From: Rhodopirellula sp. P2
Lineage (GTDB): Bacteria > Planctomycetota > Planctomycetia > Pirellulales > Pirellulaceae
NCBI RefSeq assembly: GCF_028768465.1
Contig: NZ_CP118225.1
Span: 6,925,001-6,989,000 of the forward strand
DNA: 64,000 nucleotides
Direction: 5' to 3'
In this document: in pieces, positions 16,606-25,863 of the stretch
Layout of the letters: each line of letters opens with the position of its first letter
Numbering within the stretch: position 1 is the first letter of the stretch
Translations under genes and position numbers: made by a program
Notes under the pieces: model-generated
Told to the model about the DNA's origin: nothing
The model's database searches: none
The model's input: the letters and a program-made list of their open reading frames with translations, nothing else

Positions 16606-17367
16606 TCACCGCCAGAGGCTGATGACGGGGAGGCCGGCGACGGCGGTGGGTGGGCCGTAGATCGTGGGGTTGGACGGAGCGAGTTCCGTGGCCCGCATGC
16701 CTGATTGCAAGGAAGAACGTGGTCGCTCTCGGGTTGCCAGCGACGCGGCGGCGGCTTGATCGGCCCCGGTCGTGATCGGCTGAATCGGTGCGTTGGCGTC
16801 GATCGGACGCAGACGCGATGCGATCTCCGGACGGATGTTGGAGTTGGCTGCCAACGACTGGGCTTGGGTTGCCAACTGACCGACGGGCTCGTACTGGACG
16901 ACTTGATCGTTCTGCATCCGCAGCGTTCGCTCCGGAATTTGAACCAGCTTGGTCTCCGGTTCCCACTTCACCCGAGTTTCCGTCTGGTGAAAGACTTCCG
17001 AGCGAGCTTCCCAGCGGGTTTCTGGCACGTGCCGGTAGGCCACGGTCGGTTGGCGGAAGGGGTTCCAACGGCCTTCCAAATGCGGGCGCAACATCATCGT
17101 GGTCACGGGCACGTAAGAAGTGCGAGCGACCGGCTTGGTCTCGGTGACAGCTTTGGGCGTGTAAACCGTTTGCTGGCGAGTCTTCATCTGAACTTCGCTG
17201 ACAGGCCGCTGGATCTGCCGAATTTGCTTCCGGTACACAATCCCGGTCGCCGGGTCAGCGTGCAATTCGCCGCCGTCCTGAGCGGAGACCTCCGTTGCCA
17301 GGGACAGCGCTGCCCCCGCAACCAACACGCCAACAATGATCTGGTTCGTCCGATTGGATTTCCGCAT
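16606..17367 (-). CDS. Secreted Val/Thr/Glu-rich protein, YTV-like
   Basis: 253 residues; the ATG at 17367 has AAGGA seven bases upstream and gives a signal peptide (about 3-28, ending EVSAQ). Residues 40-160 are a run of alternating V/T/E/R strands with repeated short patterns (QQTVYTP, TSYVPVTT, QPTVAYRHVPETRWEA, TETRVKWEPETK), which recalls the YTV-type repeats of planctomycete envelope proteins, although the exact YTV triplet is not conserved here. The C-terminal third is Pro/Ala-rich and disordered. No catalytic motif. Probably a cell-wall or surface protein; the YTV link is inference from pattern. Confidence 0.6.
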   Translation of the reverse strand: MRKSNRTNQIIVGVLVAGAALSLATEVSAQDGGELHADPATGIVYRKQIRQIQRPVSEVQMKTRQQTVYTPKAVTETKPVARTSYVPVTTMMLRPHLEGRWNPFRQPTVAYRHVPETRWEARSEVFHQTETRVKWEPETKLVQIPERTLRMQNDQVVQYEPVGQLATQAQSLAANSNIRPEIASRLRPIDANAPIQPITTGADQAAAASLATRERPRSSLQSGMRATELAPSNPTIYGPPTAVAGLPVISLWR

Positions 17368-17499
17368 GACAATCCTTCGTCTGCAGGTGGGATCGGGCAT
17401 GGCAAGGCCGCCCCAAGAAAAGTAGTTTGCCGTGGTTAGAATTCGGTGGCACGCTCACCGCGTTTGAAGTCAAACTTTTGAATCCCTGAGAAGCCCTCT

Positions 17500-17766
17500 A
17501 TGATCACCCCGGATATCTTGCCTATCTTGCGCTGCCCAGCAGACGGCGGTCAGCTCCTCTTGGCCGACGAGCCCCTCATTCAGAGGGTCAACCAAGCGAT
17601 CGCCGAAGGCACCGCGCGTGATCAATTGGACGAGCGTGTGACCGATCCCATCGAAGGTGGGCTGGTCAATTCCCAAGCCGATCGGCTGTACCCCATCCGT
17701 GGCGGGATCCCGACACTGATCGTGGACGAAGCGATCGGATTGGCTGGGATTGCCGAGCGGGACTGA
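17500..17766 (+). CDS. Trm112-family protein
   Basis: 88 residues. The N-terminus ILPILRCPADGGQL and the C-terminal DRLYPIRGGIPTLIVDEA are the conserved blocks of the Trm112/YcaR family, small zinc-ribbon-like proteins. The eukaryotic members activate methyltransferases; bacterial roles are mostly unknown. Only one Cys of the usual pair remains in the first block, so zinc binding is doubtful. A central 30-residue helical insert lengthens it compared with E. coli YcaR. Stands alone between the YTV-like gene and the enolase terminator. Confidence 0.85.
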   Translation: MITPDILPILRCPADGGQLLLADEPLIQRVNQAIAEGTARDQLDERVTDPIEGGLVNSQADRLYPIRGGIPTLIVDEAIGLAGIAERD

Positions 17767-17910
17767 TTGCCTGAACCGCAACCCAGTCGGAACCTGAGGG
17801 CTGAGACTGGCTGCAACTCGGCGGCGAATCAGTGCCAACCGCCGAAAGCTCAACAGCGAGTGGACAGGATGCCCTCCCTTGGACCGACGGCTCGCAGCCT
17901 CGGTCCATTC

Positions 17911-17941
17911 AAAAAAAAAGCGGAGCCACTGGGGCTCCGCT
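17911..17941 (-). terminator. Rho-independent terminator of eno
   Basis: On the minus strand AGCGGAGCC and its complement (17941-17933 and 17927-17919) form a nine-base stem followed by nine T residues. It lies 30 bases after the enolase stop codon. Confidence 0.85.
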
Positions 17942-17971
17942 CGCTGAATCAGTCCATCGTGAATTCGGCGA

Positions 17972-19465
<1,494 letters not shown>

Positions 19466-19467
19466 TC

Positions 19468-20142
19468 ATGTTCACCGGTCTTGTCGAATCCGTGGGTCAA
19501 CTTTCTGCCGTCGTGGAACAACCACCCGGCAGACGCTTGGTGATCGCCGCCCCCTCCTTCCGAGACGAAGATCCGGCTCAGGATGTGAAGCTGGGCGACA
19601 GCATCGCGATCAACGGTTGCTGCCTGACCGTCATCGAGATCGACGGCAACGACTTGACCTTCGAAGCCGGTGAAGAAACCCTCTGCCGAACCAACCTGGG
19701 CGAGCTAACGGCCGGGTCCAAGGTCAACCTGGAACGGTCGCTGGCCGTGGGTGATCGGATGGGCGGCCACTACGTCACCGGCCACATCGACTGCGTCGGC
19801 CAATTGATCGAACGAGTCGACGACCCACCGTGGGCCAATCTGAAGTTCTCCGTCCCGCCTCCGTACGCACAACAGATCGTTTCGAAAGGCAGCATCGCGA
19901 TCGACGGCATCAGTTTGACAGTCGTCGATGTGGGAGACGACCACTTCACGGTCGCCCTGATCCCTCACACGTTGGATGTCACCACCTTGGGAGGTCGCCA
20001 AGTCGGAGACCGCATCAATTTAGAAACCGACTTGTTGGCCAAGTACGTGCAACGAACATTGCAGTTCGGAAACGCCAACGACCAACCCAACGCCGGCACA
20101 GTCGCGTCCCCCCCCAACACACCCTGGAGCCCACAATCATGA
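19468..20142 (+). CDS. ribE: Riboflavin synthase (alpha chain)
   Basis: Dismutates two molecules of 6,7-dimethyl-8-ribityllumazine to riboflavin and the diamino-uracil product. Starts with the invariant MFTGLVE and contains the two lumazine-binding repeats, each with a GDSIA-NGxCLTV or [13 protein letters not shown] block and the [10 protein letters not shown] motif between them. 224 residues is slightly long because of a 20-residue Pro/Asn tail. No FMN riboswitch-like structure is recognisable in the short upstream gap, and it is separate from other rib genes. Its stop overlaps the rsmA start (ATGA), coupling the two. Confidence 0.97.
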   Translation: MFTGLVESVGQLSAVVEQPPGRRLVIAAPSFRDEDPAQDVKLGDSIAINGCCLTVIEIDGNDLTFEAGEETLCRTNLGELTAGSKVNLERSLAVGDRMGGHYVTGHIDCVGQLIERVDDPPWANLKFSVPPPYAQQIVSKGSIAIDGISLTVVDVGDDHFTVALIPHTLDVTTLGGRQVGDRINLETDLLAKYVQRTLQFGNANDQPNAGTVASPPNTPWSPQS

Positions 20143-21125
20143 GCGACGAATTCGATTCCAATCCTCCCGGCGCACCACCCCAACCTCCGGCGCGCTCGGG
20201 CAACGCGTCTCGCGGTTCACGCCAAACAGCGACGTATCTGTCCAAGCGTCTGACCGCCGCCGGGTTGCGCCCGGTGTCCAAGTACGGCCAGAACTTTTTG
20301 ATCGACTTGAACTTGGTTGAACTGATCGCTCGATCGGCCAAGATCGGACCTCACGACATTGTGCTGGAAATTGGCACGGGCGTCGGATCGCTGACCTCGA
20401 TCATGGCAACTCAGGCCGGCGCGATCTTGACCGTTGAAATCGACCAAAACCTGTTCCAGCTTGCGTCCGAGGAACTTGCTCCGTTCCCGCACGTGAAGAT
20501 GATCCAAGGCGACGCGCTCAAGAACAAAAGCACGTTCCGGGATGACATCATGGAATCGATTCGCGAAGCCAAGTCACGTCTGCCCGAAGACAGCAAATTC
20601 ATGTTGGTGGCGAACTTGCCCTACAACGTCGCGACACCGATCGTCAGCAATCTGCTGCACCAAGACCCACCACCAGATCGGATCGTGGTCACGATCCAAA
20701 AGGAGCTGGGCGAACGGATGGTCGCTGGCCCAGGATCCAAGGACTACGGTGCGCTCAGCATTTGGATCCAAGCCACGTGCCACGCCGAGATCGTTCGCAT
20801 CCTTCCCCCCACCGTCTTTTGGCCGCGTCCCAAAGTGGACTCAGCGATCGTGCGACTCGACGTGGATCACGAACGCCGCAACGCGATTCCGGATTTGAAG
20901 TACTTTCACCAAACCGTCCGGGCGTTGTTCTTTCACCGTCGCAAATTTTTGCGAAGCGTTGTGATCAGCGCCATGAAAGGTCGCCTTGAAAAACCGGCCA
21001 TCGACGAGATCCTTGGTCGCCTGAAGCATGGCGAAACCGCTCGCGCTGAAGAGCTGAACCTGGAACAGATCTCTGAATTGGTGGAGGCTCTCCGGCAAGC
21101 AGAATTAGCCAATGAATCGACTTAG
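20139..21125 (+). CDS. rsmA: 16S rRNA (A1518/A1519-N6) dimethyltransferase RsmA (KsgA)
   Basis: Dimethylates two adjacent adenines near the 3' end of 16S rRNA. The ATG at 20139 overlaps the ribE stop. After a 45-residue Pro/Gly/Ser extension not found in E. coli KsgA come the family blocks: KYGQNFLID, the SAM-binding [12 protein letters not shown], the acidic strand VEID, and the catalytic NLPYNVATP. The C-terminal helical domain carries FFHRRKFLR. 328 residues in all. Co-transcription with riboflavin synthase is seen, with no obvious functional reason. Confidence 0.95.
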   Translation: MSDEFDSNPPGAPPQPPARSGNASRGSRQTATYLSKRLTAAGLRPVSKYGQNFLIDLNLVELIARSAKIGPHDIVLEIGTGVGSLTSIMATQAGAILTVEIDQNLFQLASEELAPFPHVKMIQGDALKNKSTFRDDIMESIREAKSRLPEDSKFMLVANLPYNVATPIVSNLLHQDPPPDRIVVTIQKELGERMVAGPGSKDYGALSIWIQATCHAEIVRILPPTVFWPRPKVDSAIVRLDVDHERRNAIPDLKYFHQTVRALFFHRRKFLRSVVISAMKGRLEKPAIDEILGRLKHGETARAEELNLEQISELVEALRQAELANEST

Positions 21126-21139
21126 GAACGGTCAACCGT

Positions 21140-22342
21140 TCAGCGTTGCCGGGCGTGGACGAAGGGAGCTTGCCAACTGGGGGCGAGCGATGCGTCGTCG
21201 ATGTTCACGCCCGCTTCCGGGCGACCGTCATGATTGACGAGCGGATGGTCGACCAACTGACTCAATGATTCTCGCGGGATGAAGCGAACCCGGCCGTCTT
21301 CGTACAAGACGTTGATGCCACGTCCCCCATGACTGATCACCCCATCCTGTGATGTTGAAGCAAGACGGGGCCAGCCTTCGTCATCGACCACACGATCGAC
21401 GACCTTCATGACCGCGGCATCACTCATCACGGCGAACGAGGACCGTCCCTGGAATCGTGGTGAAGCGAACTCCTCACCATCCCGAACCCCAAGCGTGTAG
21501 GCATAGTGGCCACCGGCGGTTTGCTGCAACCACTGCAATCGAGCGATCGCACGTTGCCACGCGACCTGTTCTTCCAACGTCGTCGCACCTGACACCGCGA
21601 AACGGCTCAGTTCATCCGCCGCATCGTCCAGCATCCGAAGCGTTACCAGGGTGGGCTCTTCGCCAACTTCCTGGGAAACGAACTCTTGCTCGGACGAACG
21701 CAAGCCACCCGCGATCCAAAAGTCCGAGGAGCGGATTGACGGGCAATGAGTCGACCGCGGATCCATCATCAATCCCGCCGCATGAAGCCGCGGGGCGTAG
21801 ACCCCAGCGAAGGCCTGGTAACCATTCGAATCAACCGATGGCAAACGTGCTTCGGCATTGCGGGTGACGTACTGCGTCATCGCCATGCCCAGGTGTCGCA
21901 AGTTGTCCTGGCATGCTTGCTTGCGAGCCATGAAGCGGCCTTCCACCATCGATGGCAGCGCGATCGCCAACAAGATGCAGGCTGCCGTGAACGAACCCAC
22001 CCAATCACGCCAAGTCCACGAGACCGCGTCCGAGCCCTCCAGAACCGGAGACATTTTTGGTATCTGCGGGGCGGACACTTGAGAACCTGGCGACACGTCG
22101 GCCGGTCCAGATTCCATCCCCGGCATTGGCGGGAGGGGCGGCAAAGCATCCAGCGTTCGAGCGACCAAGTCCGTCGACGGTGGCTCGACGATCTCACAAT
22201 CGTCGTGAAGCGGCCCCAGTTTGCGTTCCAAATCGGCCAGCATTTCTCTGGCCTCGGGGCTTTCCCGCAGCAGCTTTTCGACCCGCTGCATTTCGTCCGC
22301 CTCAAGCGCACCAAGCAGATATCCGAGAAGATCTTCTTGCAT
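21140..22342 (-). CDS. Probable membrane anti-sigma factor with DUF1559-like periplasmic region
   Basis: 400 residues from the ATG at 22342. Residues 1-45 are a helical anti-sigma-type domain (LGYLLGALEADE, then EARE-type helix) without zinc-binding Cys/His. A Pro-rich linker leads to one membrane span at about 115-133. Directly after it, KQACQDNLRHLGMAMTQY matches the segment that follows the pilin-like helix in planctomycete DUF1559 proteins, and near the C-terminus HGGRGINVLYEDGRVRF resembles their H-X9-DG motif with one extra residue. It follows the ECF sigma gene on the same strand, which supports an anti-sigma role; the sensing function of the outer part is inference. Confidence 0.7.
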   Translation of the reverse strand: MQEDLLGYLLGALEADEMQRVEKLLRESPEAREMLADLERKLGPLHDDCEIVEPPSTDLVARTLDALPPLPPMPGMESGPADVSPGSQVSAPQIPKMSPVLEGSDAVSWTWRDWVGSFTAACILLAIALPSMVEGRFMARKQACQDNLRHLGMAMTQYVTRNAEARLPSVDSNGYQAFAGVYAPRLHAAGLMMDPRSTHCPSIRSSDFWIAGGLRSSEQEFVSQEVGEEPTLVTLRMLDDAADELSRFAVSGATTLEEQVAWQRAIARLQWLQQTAGGHYAYTLGVRDGEEFASPRFQGRSSFAVMSDAAVMKVVDRVVDDEGWPRLASTSQDGVISHGGRGINVLYEDGRVRFIPRESLSQLVDHPLVNHDGRPEAGVNIDDASLAPSWQAPFVHARQR

Positions 22343-22559
22343 CACAAAGGACGTTGCGTAAGCGGAAAACGAGCACAAAAAAGGTCCCGACAAAGAGTGT
22401 TACGCCTGAACCTGGGCGAGTGTTCGAAGCGCGGCAGTTCAGCCTGGTCGGTCAGGCCTGTCGCGGCTTTCAAGCCGTGATTCCCAGCGGATGTCCGCCG
22501 CATTCAGTCAGACGAACGGGGCGTTCCCCTGGTTCGTCCGGGCACGCAGGTCGGGGCAG

Positions 22560-22585
22560 AAAAAAAGCGACACCGAAGCGTCGCT
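22560..22585 (-). terminator. Rho-independent terminator between the sigma and anti-sigma genes
   Basis: On the minus strand AGCGAC-GCTTCGGT-GTCGCT is followed by seven T residues. It lies 50 bases after the sigma-factor stop and 220 bases before the anti-sigma start, so it may reduce read-through and set the sigma to anti-sigma ratio. Confidence 0.7.
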
Positions 22586-22633
22586 CTCGTCCATCATGTC
22601 AGCCCACAGGCTGGCTCAATCACGCCCTGCCGA

Positions 22634-23329
22634 TCAGATCCCTGATTGTTCGTTGGCATCCTGCTCGCCGTCGTGGCTGTCGTCCCACAAGCCGCTCAAA
22701 CGATTGACTGCGGCGTGCAAACGACTCTTCACGGTTCCAACTGGGATCCCCAGGATTTCCGCTGCTTCGCGGTATTTCAGGCCCTGGTAATACACCAATT
22801 CAACCACCTGTTGCATCGGTTCGCCGAGCGATTCGACTGCGTCATGCACCCAGCGACCATTTTCTTCTTTGGACGCTGCGGCCAACGGATCCGTGATAGC
22901 ACCTTCCAGCTTTTCGGACCAACTGCCGCCACGGTCATCGTCTTGACCGCTGGCAGGACGATCCAAACTGACCATCCGGTGACGCTTGTTGCGACGCTGC
23001 ACATCAATCGCTTGATTGGTTGCGATCGCGTACAGCCAAGGTCGGAAACGACGGGTCAGGTCAAACTGATTGCACTTCAGGTGAACCTGCAAAAAGGTGC
23101 CTTGAAAAGCGTCTTCCGCCATTTCGGCGTTGCCGATGTACCGACGCAGATACGCGTAGATCTCGCGTTCATAACGCCGCATCAAGGTTTCGTAGATCTC
23201 GCGACGACCGCTGGTGCGATATTTCGCCACCAATTGCTCGTCGGTTTGCTCAGCCACGGGTTCGCTGGTGAAAACGGTTCCCGAATCCACTTTCGAATCA
23301 GCGACCGCTGCGGAAGTTGAAAAGTTCAT
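22634..23329 (-). CDS. ECF-type RNA polymerase sigma factor
   Basis: 231 residues. Region 2 is visible at about 45-115 (ETLMRRYEREIYAYLRRYI, FRPWLYAIATNQAID) and region 4 at about 165-215 (VVELVYYQGLKYREAAEIL, then VGTVKSRLHAAVNRL, the recognition helix). There is an N-terminal extension of about 28 residues and a 40-residue acidic linker between the two regions. Directs transcription in response to a signal, presumably released from the downstream membrane anti-sigma factor. Start at the ATG at 23329 with only a weak ribosome-binding site. Confidence 0.93.
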   Translation of the reverse strand: MNFSTSAAVADSKVDSGTVFTSEPVAEQTDEQLVAKYRTSGRREIYETLMRRYEREIYAYLRRYIGNAEMAEDAFQGTFLQVHLKCNQFDLTRRFRPWLYAIATNQAIDVQRRNKRHRMVSLDRPASGQDDDRGGSWSEKLEGAITDPLAAASKEENGRWVHDAVESLGEPMQQVVELVYYQGLKYREAAEILGIPVGTVKSRLHAAVNRLSGLWDDSHDGEQDANEQSGI

Positions 23330-24084
23330 AGGGGATCGATCACAAAGGAGTTATGAGTAGCACTCAGTCTACTTACAAATGCGTCTCGTCAGGGGATGAA
23401 CCGCCAAAACGAACGCACATTCACAGAGACGAGCGTTGAAAGGAAGGATCCGCAAAGTGGCTTCAACAGCCCTTACAGGCAATCAATGGAAACCTCGACG
23501 ACATGCGTATTATCGCGGTTTCGCAGGAAATGTCAAAGTCATCTTCGCGTTGAATTCACATCCTGCCTCGTTGGCAGGGAGCGAATCCATGTCTCCCTAG
23601 GGGCAATTCGTGTTCCAGACCGTTTGAAATCGTTGGGCGGGTCACTCGGGTTGGTCCGATTGTTCCGGAATTACCGAATGTTTGCTGGAAGTTGTGCCGA
23701 TAACTCCGCCTGGAACGGTTTGTTCGTTCGAGGTTGAACTCCCTTTTCGCGGTGTTGCCCCCAATTTGGCGGCAAGCTTCCCCGGAAACGCGTTCAGGCT
23801 CGGTTCACGGCGGAACGGTCCACAACGGCGGGGTCGCCGGGTGCAACATCCTTTGGAGCATCTCAGCGATCCAACAGCCACAGGACATTTATGGCTGGGT
23901 GTTCTCGCGTGAGCGAGGCCCCCGGGGGGATTTTGGGGTCTTTGTGACCGCGGAGACGATTGCAATGCGAAGAATTGTCAGGCAACGAAACGAGCAACCC
24001 ATGATGGCCCAGACCCCCGATCCCCAAATCAAACCCGGACCCAACCAAAGAACCGGACTGCGTGTGACCCTTGAGGACAATGGG
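23330..24084. other. Long divergent intergenic region / leader of the barrel gene
   Basis: About 750 bases between the divergent sigma-factor and outer-membrane genes. Small reading frames here have no codon bias or ribosome-binding site I can support. A short perfect hairpin (cctgcc-tcgtt-ggcagg, 23562-23578) is present. An in-frame start at 24004 of the barrel gene exists but would place 27 odd residues before the signal peptide. Confidence 0.4.
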
Positions 24085-25743
24085 ATGACGAAATCATTCA
24101 ACGAAAGCGTGTCGGTGAAACTTCGCAAGCTTCGTGACTTAGTCTGTGGAGGCTTGATCGCCGCCGCAGTTGCCACGCCAGTCGCTGCAGCTCCACCCAC
24201 TGCGGGTGATGCCATGGACTACGAGGCGAGTGGCTTCATGCTACCGCCCGGCGTTCAGCCAGCAGGGATGGTCGACGGCATGCCAGCCATGTCGATGCCA
24301 CCGGGCTCCATGCCCGGCGCTCAATCCATTGCCACCACCTTGCCATCGGCTCCGCTGATGATGCCAGGCGGATTCGGCTCCGCTGGCTACGCTCCTGCGG
24401 GTTACCCACAAGCTGGCTACGCACCTGCTGGCGTGATGCCCGTCGGGTATCAAGGCGGTGGCTTCCTCGGTGGCGGGTACGCCGCCGGCTGTGACACGAT
24501 GGACTGCGGCTGCGGCAATTCCGGTTGCACCAGCGGTCAATGCGGCAGCAACTTCCAAGGTCTGTTGCCCGCCGTGATGGGCGATTGCTGTGGATCCTGC
24601 GGCGGTGGCGGATGCGGTGCTTGCGGTGGATTGGGCTCCTGCCTGACCAACGGGGCACTCGGCCAGGGCGGCCTGCTCGGCAGCCTCAACGAGTGCGGCC
24701 CCGGCAGCACTGACTTCGGCATCTTGGCTGCCCACATCGGCGGCGGTTTGGCTGGTCTGGCAGAAGCCATGCGACCTTACTCGGAAGCGGGCAAATCAGC
24801 CCAACGCTGGTATGACGTTTCGGTGGAAGGATTGTTCCTGACACAGGAACTCGATGGCTTCGCTGATGGTCGCGTGCTGACCAATGCAGGAACCACCGGC
24901 ACGCCCAACGTTGCCGACAATCCGGTTCTGACGCAAAGCGACCTGGGTGACGATGACCTGGAAGCCGGTGCTCGCATCTCGTTCGCTCTGATCTTCGGTG
25001 CTGGCTCGAACGTCGAGTTCACCTTCATGGGCGGTCAAGAATGGGGTGGTGCCGCCTCGGCCTCTGACCCCGGCGGAAACCTGACTTCGATTTATTCCGG
25101 TTTTGGCACCACCCCTGTCGGTGGATACGCCAACCTGTCGAACTTCCAATCGATCAGTTACCAAGCGGAATTCGACAGCTACGAAATCAACTATCGTCGT
25201 CGCACCGTCGGCCCATACGGACGATTCCAAGGCTCTTGGTTGCTCGGCCTCCGGCACGTGGTGTTCGACAACCAATATGCTTTCAATGGCTCGCAAACGT
25301 CCAGCACAATTGCTGACTTCCAGCAAAGCTTCGACCTTGAGAACCGCTACTTTGGTCCTCAGGCCGGTGTCGACCTCTGGTGGAACGCTCGCCCTGGCAT
25401 CCAGTTGGGTGCCGAAGTCAAAGGAGCTTGGGTTCAGAACGACTTCGGCCAAACGGCGTCGATCGGAACGACTCCTGGTGGGTTGAACACGTTTTCATCC
25501 GGCGGCCAGGACGGTGCCTTCATCTTGGATTTCCAAGCCACAGGTGTCTACCGATTCTCACACTCGTTGTCGCTGCGTGGCTCGTACCACTTGTTGACCA
25601 TCGACGATGTGTACGCGGCTCCACTGGACAACAGCTTCATCGACGATTTCGCAACCAACGGGGCCGGTGTCTCGGCACCGAGCACATCGGAAACGTCGCT
25701 GACTCTGAACGGTTTCGCAGCCGGTCTTGAATACATGTGGTGA
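24085..25743 (+). CDS. BBP7-like outer-membrane beta-barrel protein with Cys/Gly-rich segment
   Basis: 552 residues. The ATG at 24085 has GAGG eight bases upstream and yields a signal peptide (basic N-terminus, LIAAAVATPVAAA). Residues 50-120 are Pro/Gly/Met/Tyr repeats (GYAPAGY type). Residues about 133-185 carry about a dozen cysteines in CxxC, CC and CGxC patterns set in glycine. From about 240 on, alternating amphipathic strands ending in a C-terminal aromatic (EYMW) form a beta-barrel as in planctomycete BBP7-family proteins, with Trp/Tyr girdles and large acidic loops. Likely an abundant outer-membrane or surface protein; the Cys segment may form disulfide cross-links in the proteinaceous envelope. 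Function otherwise unknown. Confidence 0.75.
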   Translation: MTKSFNESVSVKLRKLRDLVCGGLIAAAVATPVAAAPPTAGDAMDYEASGFMLPPGVQPAGMVDGMPAMSMPPGSMPGAQSIATTLPSAPLMMPGGFGSAGYAPAGYPQAGYAPAGVMPVGYQGGGFLGGGYAAGCDTMDCGCGNSGCTSGQCGSNFQGLLPAVMGDCCGSCGGGGCGACGGLGSCLTNGALGQGGLLGSLNECGPGSTDFGILAAHIGGGLAGLAEAMRPYSEAGKSAQRWYDVSVEGLFLTQELDGFADGRVLTNAGTTGTPNVADNPVLTQSDLGDDDLEAGARISFALIFGAGSNVEFTFMGGQEWGGAASASDPGGNLTSIYSGFGTTPVGGYANLSNFQSISYQAEFDSYEINYRRRTVGPYGRFQGSWLLGLRHVVFDNQYAFNGSQTSSTIADFQQSFDLENRYFGPQAGVDLWWNARPGIQLGAEVKGAWVQNDFGQTASIGTTPGGLNTFSSGGQDGAFILDFQATGVYRFSHSLSLRGSYHLLTIDDVYAAPLDNSFIDDFATNGAGVSAPSTSETSLTLNGFAAGLEYMW

Positions 25744-25791
25744 TTGAATTGGCGGACAACCGCCGACGATTCATCATCTAAAAAATCTCGC

Positions 25792-25828
25792 ACAGGGGAT
25801 CGGCCATCGGGTCGGTCCCCTGTTTGCG
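25792..25828 (+). terminator. Probable terminator after the barrel gene
   Basis: acaggggatcggcc (25792-25805) pairs with ggtcggtcccctgt (25810-25823) through mostly Watson-Crick pairs, then TTT. The T tract is short, so efficiency is uncertain. Confidence 0.5.
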
Positions 25829-25863
25829 TTGCCCAGTTTCCCTGGGAACGCTAATCTTGCGTC

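Noticed and set aside
23396..23737. Plus-strand frame of 113 residues in the leader of the barrel gene
   Set aside because: No start signal, no codon bias and no domain; it is probably chance.
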